Assembly (NCBI GenBank): GCA_002439805.1
Contig: DJPQ01000097.1
Coordinates: forward strand, 1-32,961
DNA from: Bacteroidales bacterium UBA6408
GTDB lineage: Bacteria; Bacteroidota; Bacteroidia; Bacteroidales; UBA932
Reading direction: 5' to 3'
DNA length: 32,961 nt
Position 1 is the stretch's first letter. Each line of letters begins with the position of its first letter. The position numbers were made by a program, and so were the translations under genes. Positions 25,526 through 32,961 of this stretch are shown here, piece after piece. The notes under the pieces were generated by a model, which did no database searches, had not been told where the DNA came from, and saw nothing but the letters and a program-made list of their open reading frames with translations.

Positions 25526-26723
25526 ACCACAGGAAATTGTTGAAAGGATAGCGTCCGGCGTGGATTTCGGCGACCATCTTGTAGAGGTCCGAGCGAAGCT
25601 TGTCCAAGCCTATTTTCTGCTTTGCAGAGATGAATATGCACGGGGTGTTCTCCTTCGCTATCCACGAGTCCTTGTACTCTTCAAGCGTGTAGTTTTCGGG
25701 CCTTTTCGGCTCAAGGGAGAACTCATCATACTCCTCATGGCGGTATGCGTCAATCTTGTTGAAAACGACGAATATAGGCTTGTTTATCGCCCCTATGTCG
25801 CGTAGAGTCTCGTTCACCACCCGGATGTGCTCCTCGTGGTTGGGGTGTGATATATCGACCACATGCATCAGAATGTCAGCCTCCCGTACCTCGTCAAGCG
25901 TGCTCTTGAAGGCCTCCACGAGCTGCGTCGGGAGTTTTCTGATGAATCCGACGGTGTCGCTCAGCAGGAACGGAACGTTCTCGATTACTACTTTCCTCAC
26001 TGTCGTGTCGAGCGTCGCGAACAGCTTGTTTTCGGCGAAGACGTCGCTCTTTGCCAACGTGTTCATAAGTGTGCTCTTCCCGACATTAGTGTATCCCACG
26101 AGGGCTATACGCACGAGAGAACCCCTGTTTCCGCGCTGCGAGGCCATCTGCCTGTCAATCTTCTTGAGCTGTTCCTTCAGCCTTGCAATCTTGTCCTGAA
26201 TTATTCGTCGGTCGGTCTCAATCTGGGTCTCTCCCGGTCCCCTCATTCCGATGCCTCCCTTCTGTCTTTCGAGGTGCGTCCACATTCGTGTAAGCCGAGG
26301 AAGAAGATACTGATACTGAGCGAGTTCTACCTGTGTCTTTGCATACGCCGTCTTTGCCCTCTGGGCGAATATGTCCAGAATGAGGTTCGTCCTGTCGAGA
26401 ATCTTGATGTTCAGTTCGCGCTCTATGTTCCGCAGCTGGGTGGGGGAGAGCTCATCGTCGAATATGGCGACGTCAATTTCATTCTCCTCTATGAATGCCT
26501 TGATTTCTTCAAGTTTGCCGCTTCTGATGTATGTTCTCGGATCCGCCTTATCGACCTTCTGTACGAATCGTCCGCGTCCCTCCACGCCCGCCGTTTCGGC
26601 CAGAAATTCGAGTTCGTCGAGGTATTCGTTCACCATAGCCTCTTCGTCTCCCTGCTTCAGCACTCCGATGAACACTGCCTTCTCGACATATTTCTTGATA
26701 ATTATGGGTTCTGAATTAAGCAT
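25524..26723 (-). CDS. hflX: GTPase HflX
   Basis: 399 residues. HflX binds ribosomes and can split stalled ones under stress. The N-terminal HflX domain (about 20-200) carries Gly-Lys-Leu-Glu-Glu-Ile and the conserved Gly-Gly-Ile-Gly-Met-Arg-Gly-Pro-Gly-Glu-Thr-Gln-Ile-Glu-Thr-Asp motif. The G domain has P-loop Gly-Tyr-Thr-Asn-Val-Gly-Lys-Ser-Thr (about 209-217), G3 Asp-Thr-Val-Gly-Phe and G4 Asn-Lys-Ile-Asp. Length is normal for the phylum. Transcribed after tonB on the same strand but separated from it by a repeat and a terminator. Confidence 0.97.
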   Translation of the reverse strand: MLNSEPIIIKKYVEKAVFIGVLKQGDEEAMVNEYLDELEFLAETAGVEGRGRFVQKVDKADPRTYIRSGKLEEIKAFIEENEIDVAIFDDELSPTQLRNIERELNIKILDRTNLILDIFAQRAKTAYAKTQVELAQYQYLLPRLTRMWTHLERQKGGIGMRGPGETQIETDRRIIQDKIARLKEQLKKIDRQMASQRGNRGSLVRIALVGYTNVGKSTLMNTLAKSDVFAENKLFATLDTTVRKVVIENVPFLLSDTVGFIRKLPTQLVEAFKSTLDEVREADILMHVVDISHPNHEEHIRVVNETLRDIGAINKPIFVVFNKIDAYRHEEYDEFSLEPKRPENYTLEEYKDSWIAKENTPCIFISAKQKIGLDKLRSDLYKMVAEIHAGRYPFNNFLW

Positions 26724-26738
26724 ATTGAATATCTTTTA

Positions 26739-26775
26739 TAAAAAAAGGCGACCGAATTGCTTCAATCGCCTTTTC
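26739..26775 (-). terminator. Rho-independent terminator between tonB and hflX
   Basis: On the minus strand AAAAGGCGA (26774-26766) pairs with TCGCCTTTT (26751-26743), with a further TGAA/TTCG pairing towards a GCAA loop. It ends in a T-run. It would end tonB transcripts after the repeat element. Confidence 0.75.
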
Positions 26776-26790
26776 ATCTATTGTCTTAGC

Positions 26791-26903
26791 TTGCATAAAT
26801 AAGATGGAGAGCAAGGCCTGCGAGGAGGAAAACCGCAGCAACCTTATGGGGTTGTGAGGGTTTTGACGACGAGTGAAACGCAGCTATCCGCTTATTTATG
26901 CGA
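26791..26903 (-). repeat. 87-nt-core structured repeat, copy 3 (3' of tonB)
   Basis: The core is 26804-26890. The arms are 26791-26803 (TTGCATAAATAAG) and 26891-26903 (CTTATTTATGCGA), complementary apart from one G-T pair. The element ends 5 bp beyond the tonB stop codon. The core hairpin is CAACC with GGTTG across a 6-nt loop, enclosed by AAAACC pairing with GGTTTT. Confidence 0.88.
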
Positions 26904-26908
26904 GCGTA

Positions 26909-27598
26909 CTATCTCAACTGGAAGAATACCGGGAATGTGTATGTTACCGGCACTGCACGGTCACGCTGTTTTCCCGGACTCCATTTCGGTGACATTGAAA
27001 CCACTCTCACGGCCTCCTTGTCAAGTGAAGGATCAACTCCTCTGAGCACCTTGACCTTTGTGACGGTTCCGTCCTTCTCAACCGTGAACTGGAGGGTAAC
27101 GCGGCCCTGAACGCCGTTCTCCTTGGCAATCTCAGGATAGACGAGCCTCTTGTTCACCCACTTTGAGAAATCGTTTGCGTCGCCTCCCATGAATGAAGGT
27201 TTCTCCTCCACGAGCTGGAACGGAATAGCTTCCTCTTCGACCACCTCTTCCTGAACATTCTCTACATAGTCCATAATTTCTACGCCCATGTTGTTGTCGT
27301 CCTCAAGGGAGAGGAAATCGTTGTCAATCTTGATTTCGTCATCGACGATGTCAATCTGGTCGGAAAGAACCGGAATCTTCGGCGCCTCAGGTGGGGGAGG
27401 AGGCGTCTCCTGAGTGATAGGAATGATTTCCTCTTCCTGAACTACCTGATTGTCAGCTTCGAGCGTGCTCACCTGTGCCTCTCCTGAAGTCCAGTTGAAC
27501 GCCAGATAGACGACTGTCAGGGCGAATACCAGCCCGATTTCCACGAACAGCAATTTCTTGTTTTCAAGACTTGCTTTTGGTGACTTCTTAACTTCCAT
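26909..27598 (-). CDS. tonB: TonB-family energy-transducing protein
   Basis: 229 residues. TonB spans the periplasm and transmits energy from ExbB-ExbD to outer-membrane transporters such as the SusC protein in this window. One N-terminal membrane helix (about 16-35) is followed by a Pro/Glu/Asp-rich linker (five consecutive Pro at 66-70) and a C-terminal TonB domain (about 145-229) with the Tyr-Pro motif and Gly-Val-Gln-Gly-Arg-Val. The ATG at 27598 sits just before the membrane helix; the frame is open to 27667 but those 23 residues look untranslated. No exbB or exbD is adjacent. Confidence 0.93.
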   Translation of the reverse strand: MEVKKSPKASLENKKLLFVEIGLVFALTVVYLAFNWTSGEAQVSTLEADNQVVQEEEIIPITQETPPPPPEAPKIPVLSDQIDIVDDEIKIDNDFLSLEDDNNMGVEIMDYVENVQEEVVEEEAIPFQLVEEKPSFMGGDANDFSKWVNKRLVYPEIAKENGVQGRVTLQFTVEKDGTVTKVKVLRGVDPSLDKEAVRVVSMSPKWSPGKQRDRAVPVTYTFPVFFQLR

Positions 27599-27705
27599 AA
27601 TTATATAGAATCTGTTTTTTATATTATTTCCTCTCACCTCCTCCGTCCGTATGGTTTTACCCGGCAAAGACCGAACCCATATAAATCGGAGGCCATAAAG
27701 TCGTG

Positions 27706-27713
27706 TAAAGTTA
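27706..27713 (-). promoter_or_regulatory. Candidate promoter for tonB
   Basis: The minus strand reads TAACTTTA, one base from TAnnTTTG. A TTTG at 27733-27736 gives 19-bp spacing. The leader would be about 100 nt. Confidence 0.4.
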
Positions 27714-27754
27714 GAAATAATAATTTTTATAACAAACTTTTTGTTTATTAGTTG

Positions 27755-27762
27755 TAGATTTG
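27755..27762 (+). promoter_or_regulatory. Candidate promoter -7 element for ybeY-mnmG
   Basis: TAGATTTG matches TAnnTTTG. It overlaps an in-frame ATG at 27760, so ybeY should start at 27811. Confidence 0.5.
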
Positions 27763-27810
27763 CAGACGAATTTGGCGGCCCGATGTCGGGTCTCCCCGTT
27801 TTTTGTTGTT

Positions 27811-28230
27811 ATGATTTCATATTACTTTCAGGACACCGACTTTGTTTTCCGCGACCGTAGGAAGACCAGCGAATGGCTCAGGCTTGCCGCAGAGAGCGAA
27901 ATTTTCCGGATAGGGAACATCTCCATAATCTTTTGCTCGGACAATTATGTGCTCGACATTAACCAGAGGTTTCTTCATCACGACTATTTCACCGACATAA
28001 TCACCTTCGACTACTGTGAGGGAGACAGGCTCTCGGGCGACCTCTTCATCAGCGTCGATTCCGTCCGTGAAAATGCAGTCGAGTTCGGAGTCGAGTTCAA
28101 GGAAGAGCTTAACCGTGTCATAATCCATGGACTTCTTCATCTTATGGGGTATGACGACCATACGGACGAGGATGTGGAGATGATGCGCTCAAAGGAGAAC
28201 TATTACCTTTCGCTCCGGGCGCTTTTGTAG
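27811..28230 (+). CDS. ybeY: Endoribonuclease YbeY (rRNA maturation factor)
   Basis: 139 residues. YbeY is a zinc-dependent RNase for 16S rRNA 3'-end processing and ribosome quality control. The metal motif is His106-Gly-Leu-Leu-His110-Leu-Met-Gly-Tyr-Asp-Asp-His117. The classical form is HGxLHLxGYDH; here there is one extra residue before the last His, so either Asp116 or His117 may be the third ligand. Start at 27811 follows the predicted promoter. mnmG begins 36 bp downstream, so the two are likely one unit, a pairing I recall in related genomes. Confidence 0.93.
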   Translation: MISYYFQDTDFVFRDRRKTSEWLRLAAESEIFRIGNISIIFCSDNYVLDINQRFLHHDYFTDIITFDYCEGDRLSGDLFISVDSVRENAVEFGVEFKEELNRVIIHGLLHLMGYDDHTDEDVEMMRSKENYYLSLRALL

Positions 28231-28266
28231 TCTCCGTTGTTGTTAATTTTAATTATTCTAAATTAT

Positions 28267-30285
28267 ATGAATAGTTTCCGTGAATATGACGTCATCGTCG
28301 TCGGGGGAGGGCACGCAGGGTGCGAGGCTGCCATGGCGGCGTCTTCGCTTGGCTCAAGTACGCTGCTGATTTCGATGGATATGAACAAGTTCGGCCAGAT
28401 GTCGTGCAACCCTGCTGTAGGCGGGATTGCCAAGGGTCAGATTGTGCGGGAGATTGACGCGCTCGGCGGATGCATGGGAGTCGTCACGGACTTATCAACC
28501 TTGCAGTTCAGGATGCTGAACCGCTCAAAGGGACCGGCGATGTGGAGTCCGCGGGCGCAGTGCGACAAAAACCGCTTTAGTAAAATTTGGCGAAAATTGC
28601 TCGAAAGTAATTGTAAATTAGATATTTATCAAGATACGGTCATCGAATTTCTCTTTGACAATTCAAAAATCACGGGCTGTCGTACACAGACCGGTGCAAT
28701 TTTCAAATCTCAGGCGGTTATTCTCACGGCCGGAACCTTTCTTTCGGGGCGGCTTTTCATAGGTCACAACGATTTTGTCGGCGGAAGGATAGGGGAGATG
28801 TCCTCCTTCGGCCTCACGGAACAGCTCAGATCCATGGGTATCCGCACGGGCCGGATGAAGACGGGTACTCCTCCGAGGATTGATATTTCCTCCGTTGATG
28901 TTGAATCACTTCCCGTTCAGAAGGGAGATGTTTCACCGGAAAAGTTTTCATTCCTCCCTTTCCTCTCTTCTGTTCAGGGCGGAGGTCGTCAAAGCGACTG
29001 CTTCGTAGTGCACACAAATGAGAAGGTTCACGACATCCTTCGTTCGGGCTTCAAGGACTCGCCGCTTTTTTCAGGGAAGATTACAGGCATCGGTCCGCGC
29101 TATTGTCCGAGCATAGAGGACAAGCTGCGTACTTTTGCCGACAAGACTGAGCATCAGCTTTTCCTCGAACCGGAGGGGTGCGACACTAATGAGTATTATC
29201 TTCAGGGTTTCTCCTCCTCGCTTCCTTTGGAAGTTCAGCTTGCGGCCCTGCATCACATCAAGGGACTTGAGAATGTCAGGATTTATCGGCCTGGCTATGC
29301 CGTCGAGTATGATTATTTCGACCCGACGCAGCTCAAGGCCTCGCTTGAACTTAGGACCTTGGACGGACTTTTCTTTGCCGGGCAGATTAACGGAACGACC
29401 GGATATGAGGAGGCCGCCGCGCAGGGACTTATGGCCGGCGTCAATGCCCATCTGAAAGTGACCGGGCGTGATTCTTTTGTCCTGAAACGTGATGAGGCTT
29501 ACATCGGAGTGCTTATCGACGACCTGATCACGAAGGGTGTTGATGAACCGTACAGGATGTTCACCTCGCGTGCAGAATATAGGATTCTTCTCAGGCAGGA
29601 CAATGCTGATTTTCGCCTTACCCCGCTTTCTCACCAAATTGGTCTGGCGGATGATTTCCGCTACGATTTGACCATGCGCAAATACGAGGCTGCCTCCAGA
29701 ATTGAGACTTTTTTTGATGATTATTCTATTCGTCCGGAAAATGTGAACGATTATCTTCGTTCCAAATCAACTTCCGAAATTCCTTCGCGTCGAAAGATGT
29801 CAGATTTGATTTCACGTCCGCAGGTATCAGCTTCCGAAATCTTGCAGTGTGTTCCACGTGGAACATTAGGGAGGTATGGAGTTGAAAAGGAGACTTTGTC
29901 TCAGTGTTCTGACAGTGGTTTTCGTTCCGGTGATTTGCTCCGCGTTAAAGAAGCCGCCACCGTCGGTCTAATTCCTGTTGTTTCCGAGCAGGATTCGGCC
30001 GCTATTGAAAAAGGGATGTATTACGACACGCTGATAGATATAGTAGATATTCATATAAAATATCGCGGCTATATTGAACGCGAGCGTCAGGTTGCGGACA
30101 AGATTCGTCGGCTGGAAAATCTTGTTATTCCTGAGGGATTTGATTTCGATAGGGTAGAGTCTCTTTCCATAGAGTGCCGGCAGAAACTTAAGAGATATGC
30201 TCCGCGCACTATCGCTCAGGCATCTCGTATTTCCGGTGTCTCTCCTTCTGATGTTTCTGTTCTTCTTGTTTATTTTGGGCGTTAA
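28267..30285 (+). CDS. mnmG: tRNA uridine-34 5-carboxymethylaminomethyl synthesis protein MnmG
   Basis: 672 residues. With MnmE (GTPase) it modifies the wobble uridine of several tRNAs, using FAD, NADH and methylene-tetrahydrofolate. The FAD-binding Gly-Gly-Gly-His-Ala-Gly is near the N-terminus, followed by the GidA signatures Gly-Gly-Ile-Ala-Lys-Gly and Gly-Gln-Ile-Asn-Gly-Thr-Thr-Gly-Tyr-Glu-Glu-Ala-Ala. It is about 45 residues longer than the E. coli protein (629). The excess sits between Ile-Ser-Arg-Pro (about 517) and Ile-Lys-Tyr-Arg-Gly-Tyr-Ile (about 596) and contains a parS-like site. The ATG at 28267 is preferred to 28237, which adds a hydrophobic non-family leader. The C-terminal third is richer in A and T than the rest. 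Confidence 0.96.
   Translation: MNSFREYDVIVVGGGHAGCEAAMAASSLGSSTLLISMDMNKFGQMSCNPAVGGIAKGQIVREIDALGGCMGVVTDLSTLQFRMLNRSKGPAMWSPRAQCDKNRFSKIWRKLLESNCKLDIYQDTVIEFLFDNSKITGCRTQTGAIFKSQAVILTAGTFLSGRLFIGHNDFVGGRIGEMSSFGLTEQLRSMGIRTGRMKTGTPPRIDISSVDVESLPVQKGDVSPEKFSFLPFLSSVQGGGRQSDCFVVHTNEKVHDILRSGFKDSPLFSGKITGIGPRYCPSIEDKLRTFADKTEHQLFLEPEGCDTNEYYLQGFSSSLPLEVQLAALHHIKGLENVRIYRPGYAVEYDYFDPTQLKASLELRTLDGLFFAGQINGTTGYEEAAAQGLMAGVNAHLKVTGRDSFVLKRDEAYIGVLIDDLITKGVDEPYRMFTSRAEYRILLRQDNADFRLTPLSHQIGLADDFRYDLTMRKYEAASRIETFFDDYSIRPENVNDYLRSKSTSEIPSRRKMSDLISRPQVSASEILQCVPRGTLGRYGVEKETLSQCSDSGFRSGDLLRVKEAATVGLIPVVSEQDSAAIEKGMYYDTLIDIVDIHIKYRGYIERERQVADKIRRLENLVIPEGFDFDRVESLSIECRQKLKRYAPRTIAQASRISGVSPSDVSVLLVYFGR
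29850..29865. promoter_or_regulatory. parS-like site 1, inside mnmG
   Basis: TGTTCCACGTGGAACA is a perfect 16-bp palindrome and close to the general parS consensus TGTTTCACGTGAAACA (two substitutions). Read as protein it is Cys528 to Thr533. ParB/Spo0J binding is inferred from the motif. Confidence 0.8.
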
Positions 30286-30295
30286 GGCATCTTTC

Positions 30296-30330
30296 GTTCA
30301 ATTTTCAATTGCCGCTTTTCTGCGCTCGGC
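30296..30330 (+). repeat. 35-nt 3'-flanking repeat, copy B
   Basis: Begins GTTCAATTTTCAATTGCC 10 nt after the mnmG stop. It matches 7058-7092 with two differences. Confidence 0.75.
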
Positions 30331-30391
30331 GGTATTCGGCATAGCCTACTTTGTTAGTGTTTTTCAGGATGCAGATAGCGCTTGAATATAA

Positions 30392-30413
30392 AATTGTTCC
30401 ACGTGGAACAATT
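30392..30413. promoter_or_regulatory. parS-like site 2, between mnmG and ruvA
   Basis: The same 16-bp palindrome as site 1 is at 30395-30410, extended to 22 bp of perfect symmetry by flanking AAT/ATT. It lies in the convergent mnmG-ruvA gap, 545 bp from site 1. Confidence 0.85.
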
Positions 30414-30463
30414 AAAAAAGAAACTTGCTTGTCTATGCAGGGTGCATAAATGGGTGACGACTC

Positions 30464-31051
30464 TTAGAGTTTCTTCAAGGCTGATTTTATCAGCTGCTCC
30501 AAGCTTGCGTCCGGGGTCTCTTTTGTGACGGCGGCGAGAACTTTTGTGACATTCGGTTTCGTGAATCCGAGCATGACGAGGGCTGTGGTGGCCTCTTCGA
30601 GATTCGGATTGCCTCCCGTTTGGAAAATCGTCGTTTGTTCTGTTCCTGCGCCCTTGGTGATTTTGTCCTTGAGTTCGAGAATGAGGCGCTGTGCGGACTT
30701 CATCCCGATGCCCTTTATGCTTTTTATCCTGTTTATGTCTTCCGAAAGAATAGCGTTGCGTAGTTCGTCAGAGCTCATTGACGACAACATCATCCTTGCC
30801 GTCGCCGCGCCGACTCCCGAAACTCCTATCAGAAGCCGGAACAATTCGCGCTCGTCTTTCGTGGCGAATCCGAAATACTGTTCGTCGTCCTCGCGGAGGT
30901 AGTGGTGGATATAGACGGTCGCCTCTCCCTTGGCCTTCAGCGCTTCAAAGGACTGGAGGGAAATGAGAATCTTGTAGCCTATTCCGTGGCATTCGAGCGT
31001 CATTTCAGTAGGCAGGATTTCGGCTATTGTGCCCTTGATGTAATCTATCAT
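30464..31051 (-). CDS. ruvA: Holliday junction DNA-binding protein RuvA
   Basis: 195 residues, normal length. RuvA tetramers bind four-way junctions and load RuvB (21383-22408). Domain I (about 1-63) is an OB-fold, followed by two helix-hairpin-helix motifs (Gly-Val-Ser-Gly-Val-Gly at about 74 and Gly-Ile-Gly-Met-Lys-Ser-Ala at about 113). A flexible Gly-rich linker (about 136-148) leads to the RuvB-binding domain III. It is convergent with mnmG and divergent from sufS. Confidence 0.97.
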   Translation of the reverse strand: MIDYIKGTIAEILPTEMTLECHGIGYKILISLQSFEALKAKGEATVYIHHYLREDDEQYFGFATKDERELFRLLIGVSGVGAATARMMLSSMSSDELRNAILSEDINRIKSIKGIGMKSAQRLILELKDKITKGAGTEQTTIFQTGGNPNLEEATTALVMLGFTKPNVTKVLAAVTKETPDASLEQLIKSALKKL

Positions 31052-31144
31052 ATCAGTTTGTTTTTAGAAGCCTATAACGAAAACAAAAGACAAATCTGAG
31101 GCAGTTTATTCTTTTCGTGTTTCTCAAAAAACTCAGTGTCGCCA

Positions 31145-31152
31145 CAAAAGTA
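31145..31152 (-). promoter_or_regulatory. Candidate promoter -7 element for ruvA
   Basis: The minus strand reads TACTTTTG, an exact TAnnTTTG match, 93 bp before the ruvA ATG. No -33 element at standard spacing was found. Confidence 0.45.
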
Positions 31153-31185
31153 GAATAATTTTTCACAAGATAGAAGAGTATTTTG

Positions 31186-31193
31186 TATTTTTG
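31186..31193 (+). promoter_or_regulatory. Candidate promoter -7 element for sufS
   Basis: TATTTTTG matches TAnnTTTG, 56 bp before the sufS ATG and 33 bp from the divergent ruvA element. Confidence 0.5.
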
Positions 31194-31249
31194 CATTTCT
31201 ATGCGGTGCATGGCGCGAAGCCGGCATCGCGATATTATGACGCGAGAAA

Positions 31250-32464
31250 ATGAAAATTGAAGAAATAAGAGCAAGATTTCCGGCGCTTTCGGAGACTGTA
31301 TATGGCAAGCCTCTCGTCTATTTGGACAATGCGGCGACATCGCAGCGTCTCGACTCGGTGCTTCAGATGCAGGATTTGTACTCAAGGACGGCGAACGCTA
31401 ATATCCATAGGGGAGTGCACAGACTGTCAAATGTTGCTACGGAGCATTATGAGCAGGCCCGCGACGCGGTCAGGGAATTTCTTAATACTGAATCTCGCGA
31501 GGAGATAATCCTCACTTCCGGCACTACTGAATCAATCAATCTTGTCGCATATTCATTTGGCGAGGCTTTCGTGAGAGAGGGGGACAATATTGTTGTTTCC
31601 GCTGTGGAGCACCATTCCGACATCGTCCCTTGGCAGCTGCTCTGCAGGAGGAAGGGAGCGAGTCTCCGGGTTATTCCCGTCGGAGACGACGGCGCTCTTC
31701 TAGTTGATGAACTGGAAAAGATTGTTGATGAAAGGACGCGAATAGTTGCGGTGGCTCAGGTTTCTAATGTTCTCGGAACAGTGAATCCTGTCCGGGACAT
31801 CGTCTCTTTCTGTCACGGGCGCGGTGTCCCGGTGCTGGTCGATGGCGCCCAGGGAATTGTTCACTGCGGCGCTGACGTGCAGGAGATGGACTGTGATTTC
31901 TATGCCTTTTCCGGACACAAGATTTATGCGGCGACGGGAATCGGGGCACTCTACGGGAAGAAAAAGTACCTTGAAGCTATGCCTCCGTTCCTCTCCGGAG
32001 GGGAGATGGTGGGCACCGTGACATTTGAGAAAACCACTTTTGCCCCGATTCCGATGAAGTTCGAGGCGGGCACACGCAATTTTATCGGTCAGGCGACCTT
32101 GAAACCGGCATTGGAATTTGCTAAAACTTTGAATGATAATGAGATAGTGAAATATCAGAACGAGGTTGCGGACTTTCTTTACGATGAACTGACATCTGAC
32201 GGGCGAGTAAGACTGTACGGTACGGCAAAGCCGAGGGTTCCCGTGTTTTCTTTCTCCGTCGATGGAGTTCATCACGAGGACCTTGCCCGGATTCTCGACA
32301 AGATGGGGGTCGCCGTGCGTTCCGGACAGATGTGTGCGGAGCCTGTCATGGCGCGTTTCGGAGTGACAGGAATGCTGCGCGCGTCATTTGCTGCCTACAA
32401 CACTCTTGAGGAGGCCGAGACTTTCCTGAAATGCCTTGACCGGGCAATCAGGATGTTGTCGTAG
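31250..32464 (+). CDS. sufS: Cysteine desulfurase SufS
   Basis: 404 residues of the class II cysteine desulfurases. It releases sulfur from cysteine to form a persulfide for iron-sulfur cluster assembly. The PLP lysine is Lys224 in Ser-Gly-His-Lys and the persulfide cysteine is Cys362 in Arg-Ser-Gly-Gln-Met-Cys-Ala. The N-terminal Tyr-Leu-Asp-Asn-Ala-Ala-Thr-Ser motif fits the SufS/CsdA group. sufE follows 108 bp later; sufB, sufC and sufD are not in view. Confidence 0.96.
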   Translation: MKIEEIRARFPALSETVYGKPLVYLDNAATSQRLDSVLQMQDLYSRTANANIHRGVHRLSNVATEHYEQARDAVREFLNTESREEIILTSGTTESINLVAYSFGEAFVREGDNIVVSAVEHHSDIVPWQLLCRRKGASLRVIPVGDDGALLVDELEKIVDERTRIVAVAQVSNVLGTVNPVRDIVSFCHGRGVPVLVDGAQGIVHCGADVQEMDCDFYAFSGHKIYAATGIGALYGKKKYLEAMPPFLSGGEMVGTVTFEKTTFAPIPMKFEAGTRNFIGQATLKPALEFAKTLNDNEIVKYQNEVADFLYDELTSDGRVRLYGTAKPRVPVFSFSVDGVHHEDLARILDKMGVAVRSGQMCAEPVMARFGVTGMLRASFAAYNTLEEAETFLKCLDRAIRMLS

Positions 32465-32572
32465 CCGGGAGGCGGAATGTCCGGAATGACGCTCCGGGGA
32501 AATGTTGGAATCAGTTTTGCAGGATTGTTTTGGTTTGTCTTTGCAGTTGCGGGACATAAATGTGAATAAAAT

Positions 32573-32961
32573 ATGGCAGAGAAAAGTTTACAGGAGGTGG
32601 AATCCGAGGTCGTCGATGAGTTTGCGATGTTCGACGACTGGCTCGACAAATATGAATATCTCATCGAGCTCGGAAAATCCCTGAAGGGATATCCGGAGGA
32701 AGATAAAACAGATGAACATCTGATAAAAGGTTGTCAATCAAGGGTTTGGCTTATCTGGAAATATGAGGACGGGCGTTTGTGGTTCAATGCGGACAGCGAT
32801 GCCATAATAACGAAAGGCATCATTTCCCTCCTCATCAGAATCTATTCCGGACGAACTCCGCAAGAAATAGCGCTTTCGGATTTCTCGGTCGTCAATAGAA
32901 TCGGGCTCAAGGAGAATCTTTCCCCGACGAGGGCTAACGGCCTGGCCTCGATGATTGAGAC
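32573..32961 (+). CDS. sufE: SufE-family sulfur acceptor, 3' end cut off by the window
   Basis: 129 codons are visible with no stop before the edge; the family is about 140 residues, so only the end is missing. SufE accepts the persulfide from SufS and stimulates it. The active-site cysteine is Cys54 in Lys-Gly-Cys-Gln-Ser-Arg-Val-Trp. Other conserved features are Asp-Asp-Trp near the N-terminus, Ser-Asp-Ala-Ile-Ile-Thr-Lys-Gly and Ser-Pro-Thr-Arg-Ala-Asn-Gly. It is the natural partner of the sufS gene just upstream. Confidence 0.93.
   Translation, partial: MAEKSLQEVESEVVDEFAMFDDWLDKYEYLIELGKSLKGYPEEDKTDEHLIKGCQSRVWLIWKYEDGRLWFNADSDAIITKGIISLLIRIYSGRTPQEIALSDFSVVNRIGLKENLSPTRANGLASMIE

Noticed and set aside
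28493..28502. TTATCAACC in mnmG as a DnaA box
   Set aside because: It is a single near-match inside coding sequence with no clustering, unlike the mfd-ruvB gap.
30286..30463. A small gene in the mnmG-ruvA gap
   Set aside because: The open frame from 30197 is mostly a shadow of mnmG, and the gap itself holds the 35-nt repeat and a parS-like site with no coding signal.
21383..31051. Separation of ruvA and ruvB as an unusual feature
   Set aside because: Split ruvA and ruvB loci are common in this phylum, so this is not notable.
1..32961. tRNA genes, CRISPR arrays, transposases or phage genes
   Set aside because: The intergenic gaps were read for cloverleaf ends, regularly spaced repeats and integrase- or transposase-like frames, and none was seen. 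This was by eye, so a degenerate element could be missed.

Overview
The window is a piece of a Bacteroidota chromosome, most likely order Bacteroidales. The evidence is a SusC/SusD pair with a FecR anti-sigma factor and an ECF sigma factor, repeated matches to the TAnnTTTG promoter element typical of the phylum, few Shine-Dalgarno sequences, a two-gene succinate dehydrogenase/fumarate reductase module of the Bacteroidota kind, and a coaX / outer-membrane protein / TPR / lptC / ppiD-like cluster. The genus cannot be named from the sequence. No phage, insertion sequence, CRISPR array, tRNA or rRNA was seen, and no gap without a gene exceeds about 300 bases.

Layout. Bases 1-7057 hold a nutrient-uptake locus: susD (cut by the left edge), susC with an STN signalling domain, fecR, and a divergent ECF sigma gene. 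Then come galK, a secreted endonuclease/exonuclease/phosphatase-fold protein, ychF and an AT-rich secreted protein of unknown function. Bases 11.8-17.8 kb hold an envelope-biogenesis cluster on the minus strand (a PpiD-like foldase, LptC, a TPR protein, an outer-membrane beta-barrel protein, coaX), with mfd upstream of it. On the right are ruvB, sdhA-sdhB, hflX, tonB, ybeY-mnmG, ruvA, sufS and the start of sufE.

Several genes work together. TonB powers SusC-type transporters, whose STN domain, FecR and the ECF sigma form a surface-to-transcription relay. The PpiD-like protein, LptC and the beta-barrel protein all serve the envelope. Mfd, RuvA and RuvB serve DNA repair. YbeY, MnmG, HflX and YchF serve ribosomes and tRNA. 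SufS and SufE supply sulfur for iron-sulfur clusters such as those in SdhB.

The most interesting signals lie outside the genes. (1) Three copies of an unnamed element have an 87-nt core bracketed by inverted arms whose sequence differs between copies but stays self-complementary. All three sit at the 3' end of a minus-strand gene (galK, hflX, tonB). (2) Two perfect parS-like palindromes lie 0.5 kb apart, one inside an apparent extra segment of mnmG and one just after the gene. (3) The AT-rich mfd-ruvB gap has three exact and one near DnaA-box-like 9-mers, and the dominant gene orientation switches there, so it is a candidate replication origin. (4) The susD signal peptide appears to be partly encoded by an intergenic-type inverted repeat.
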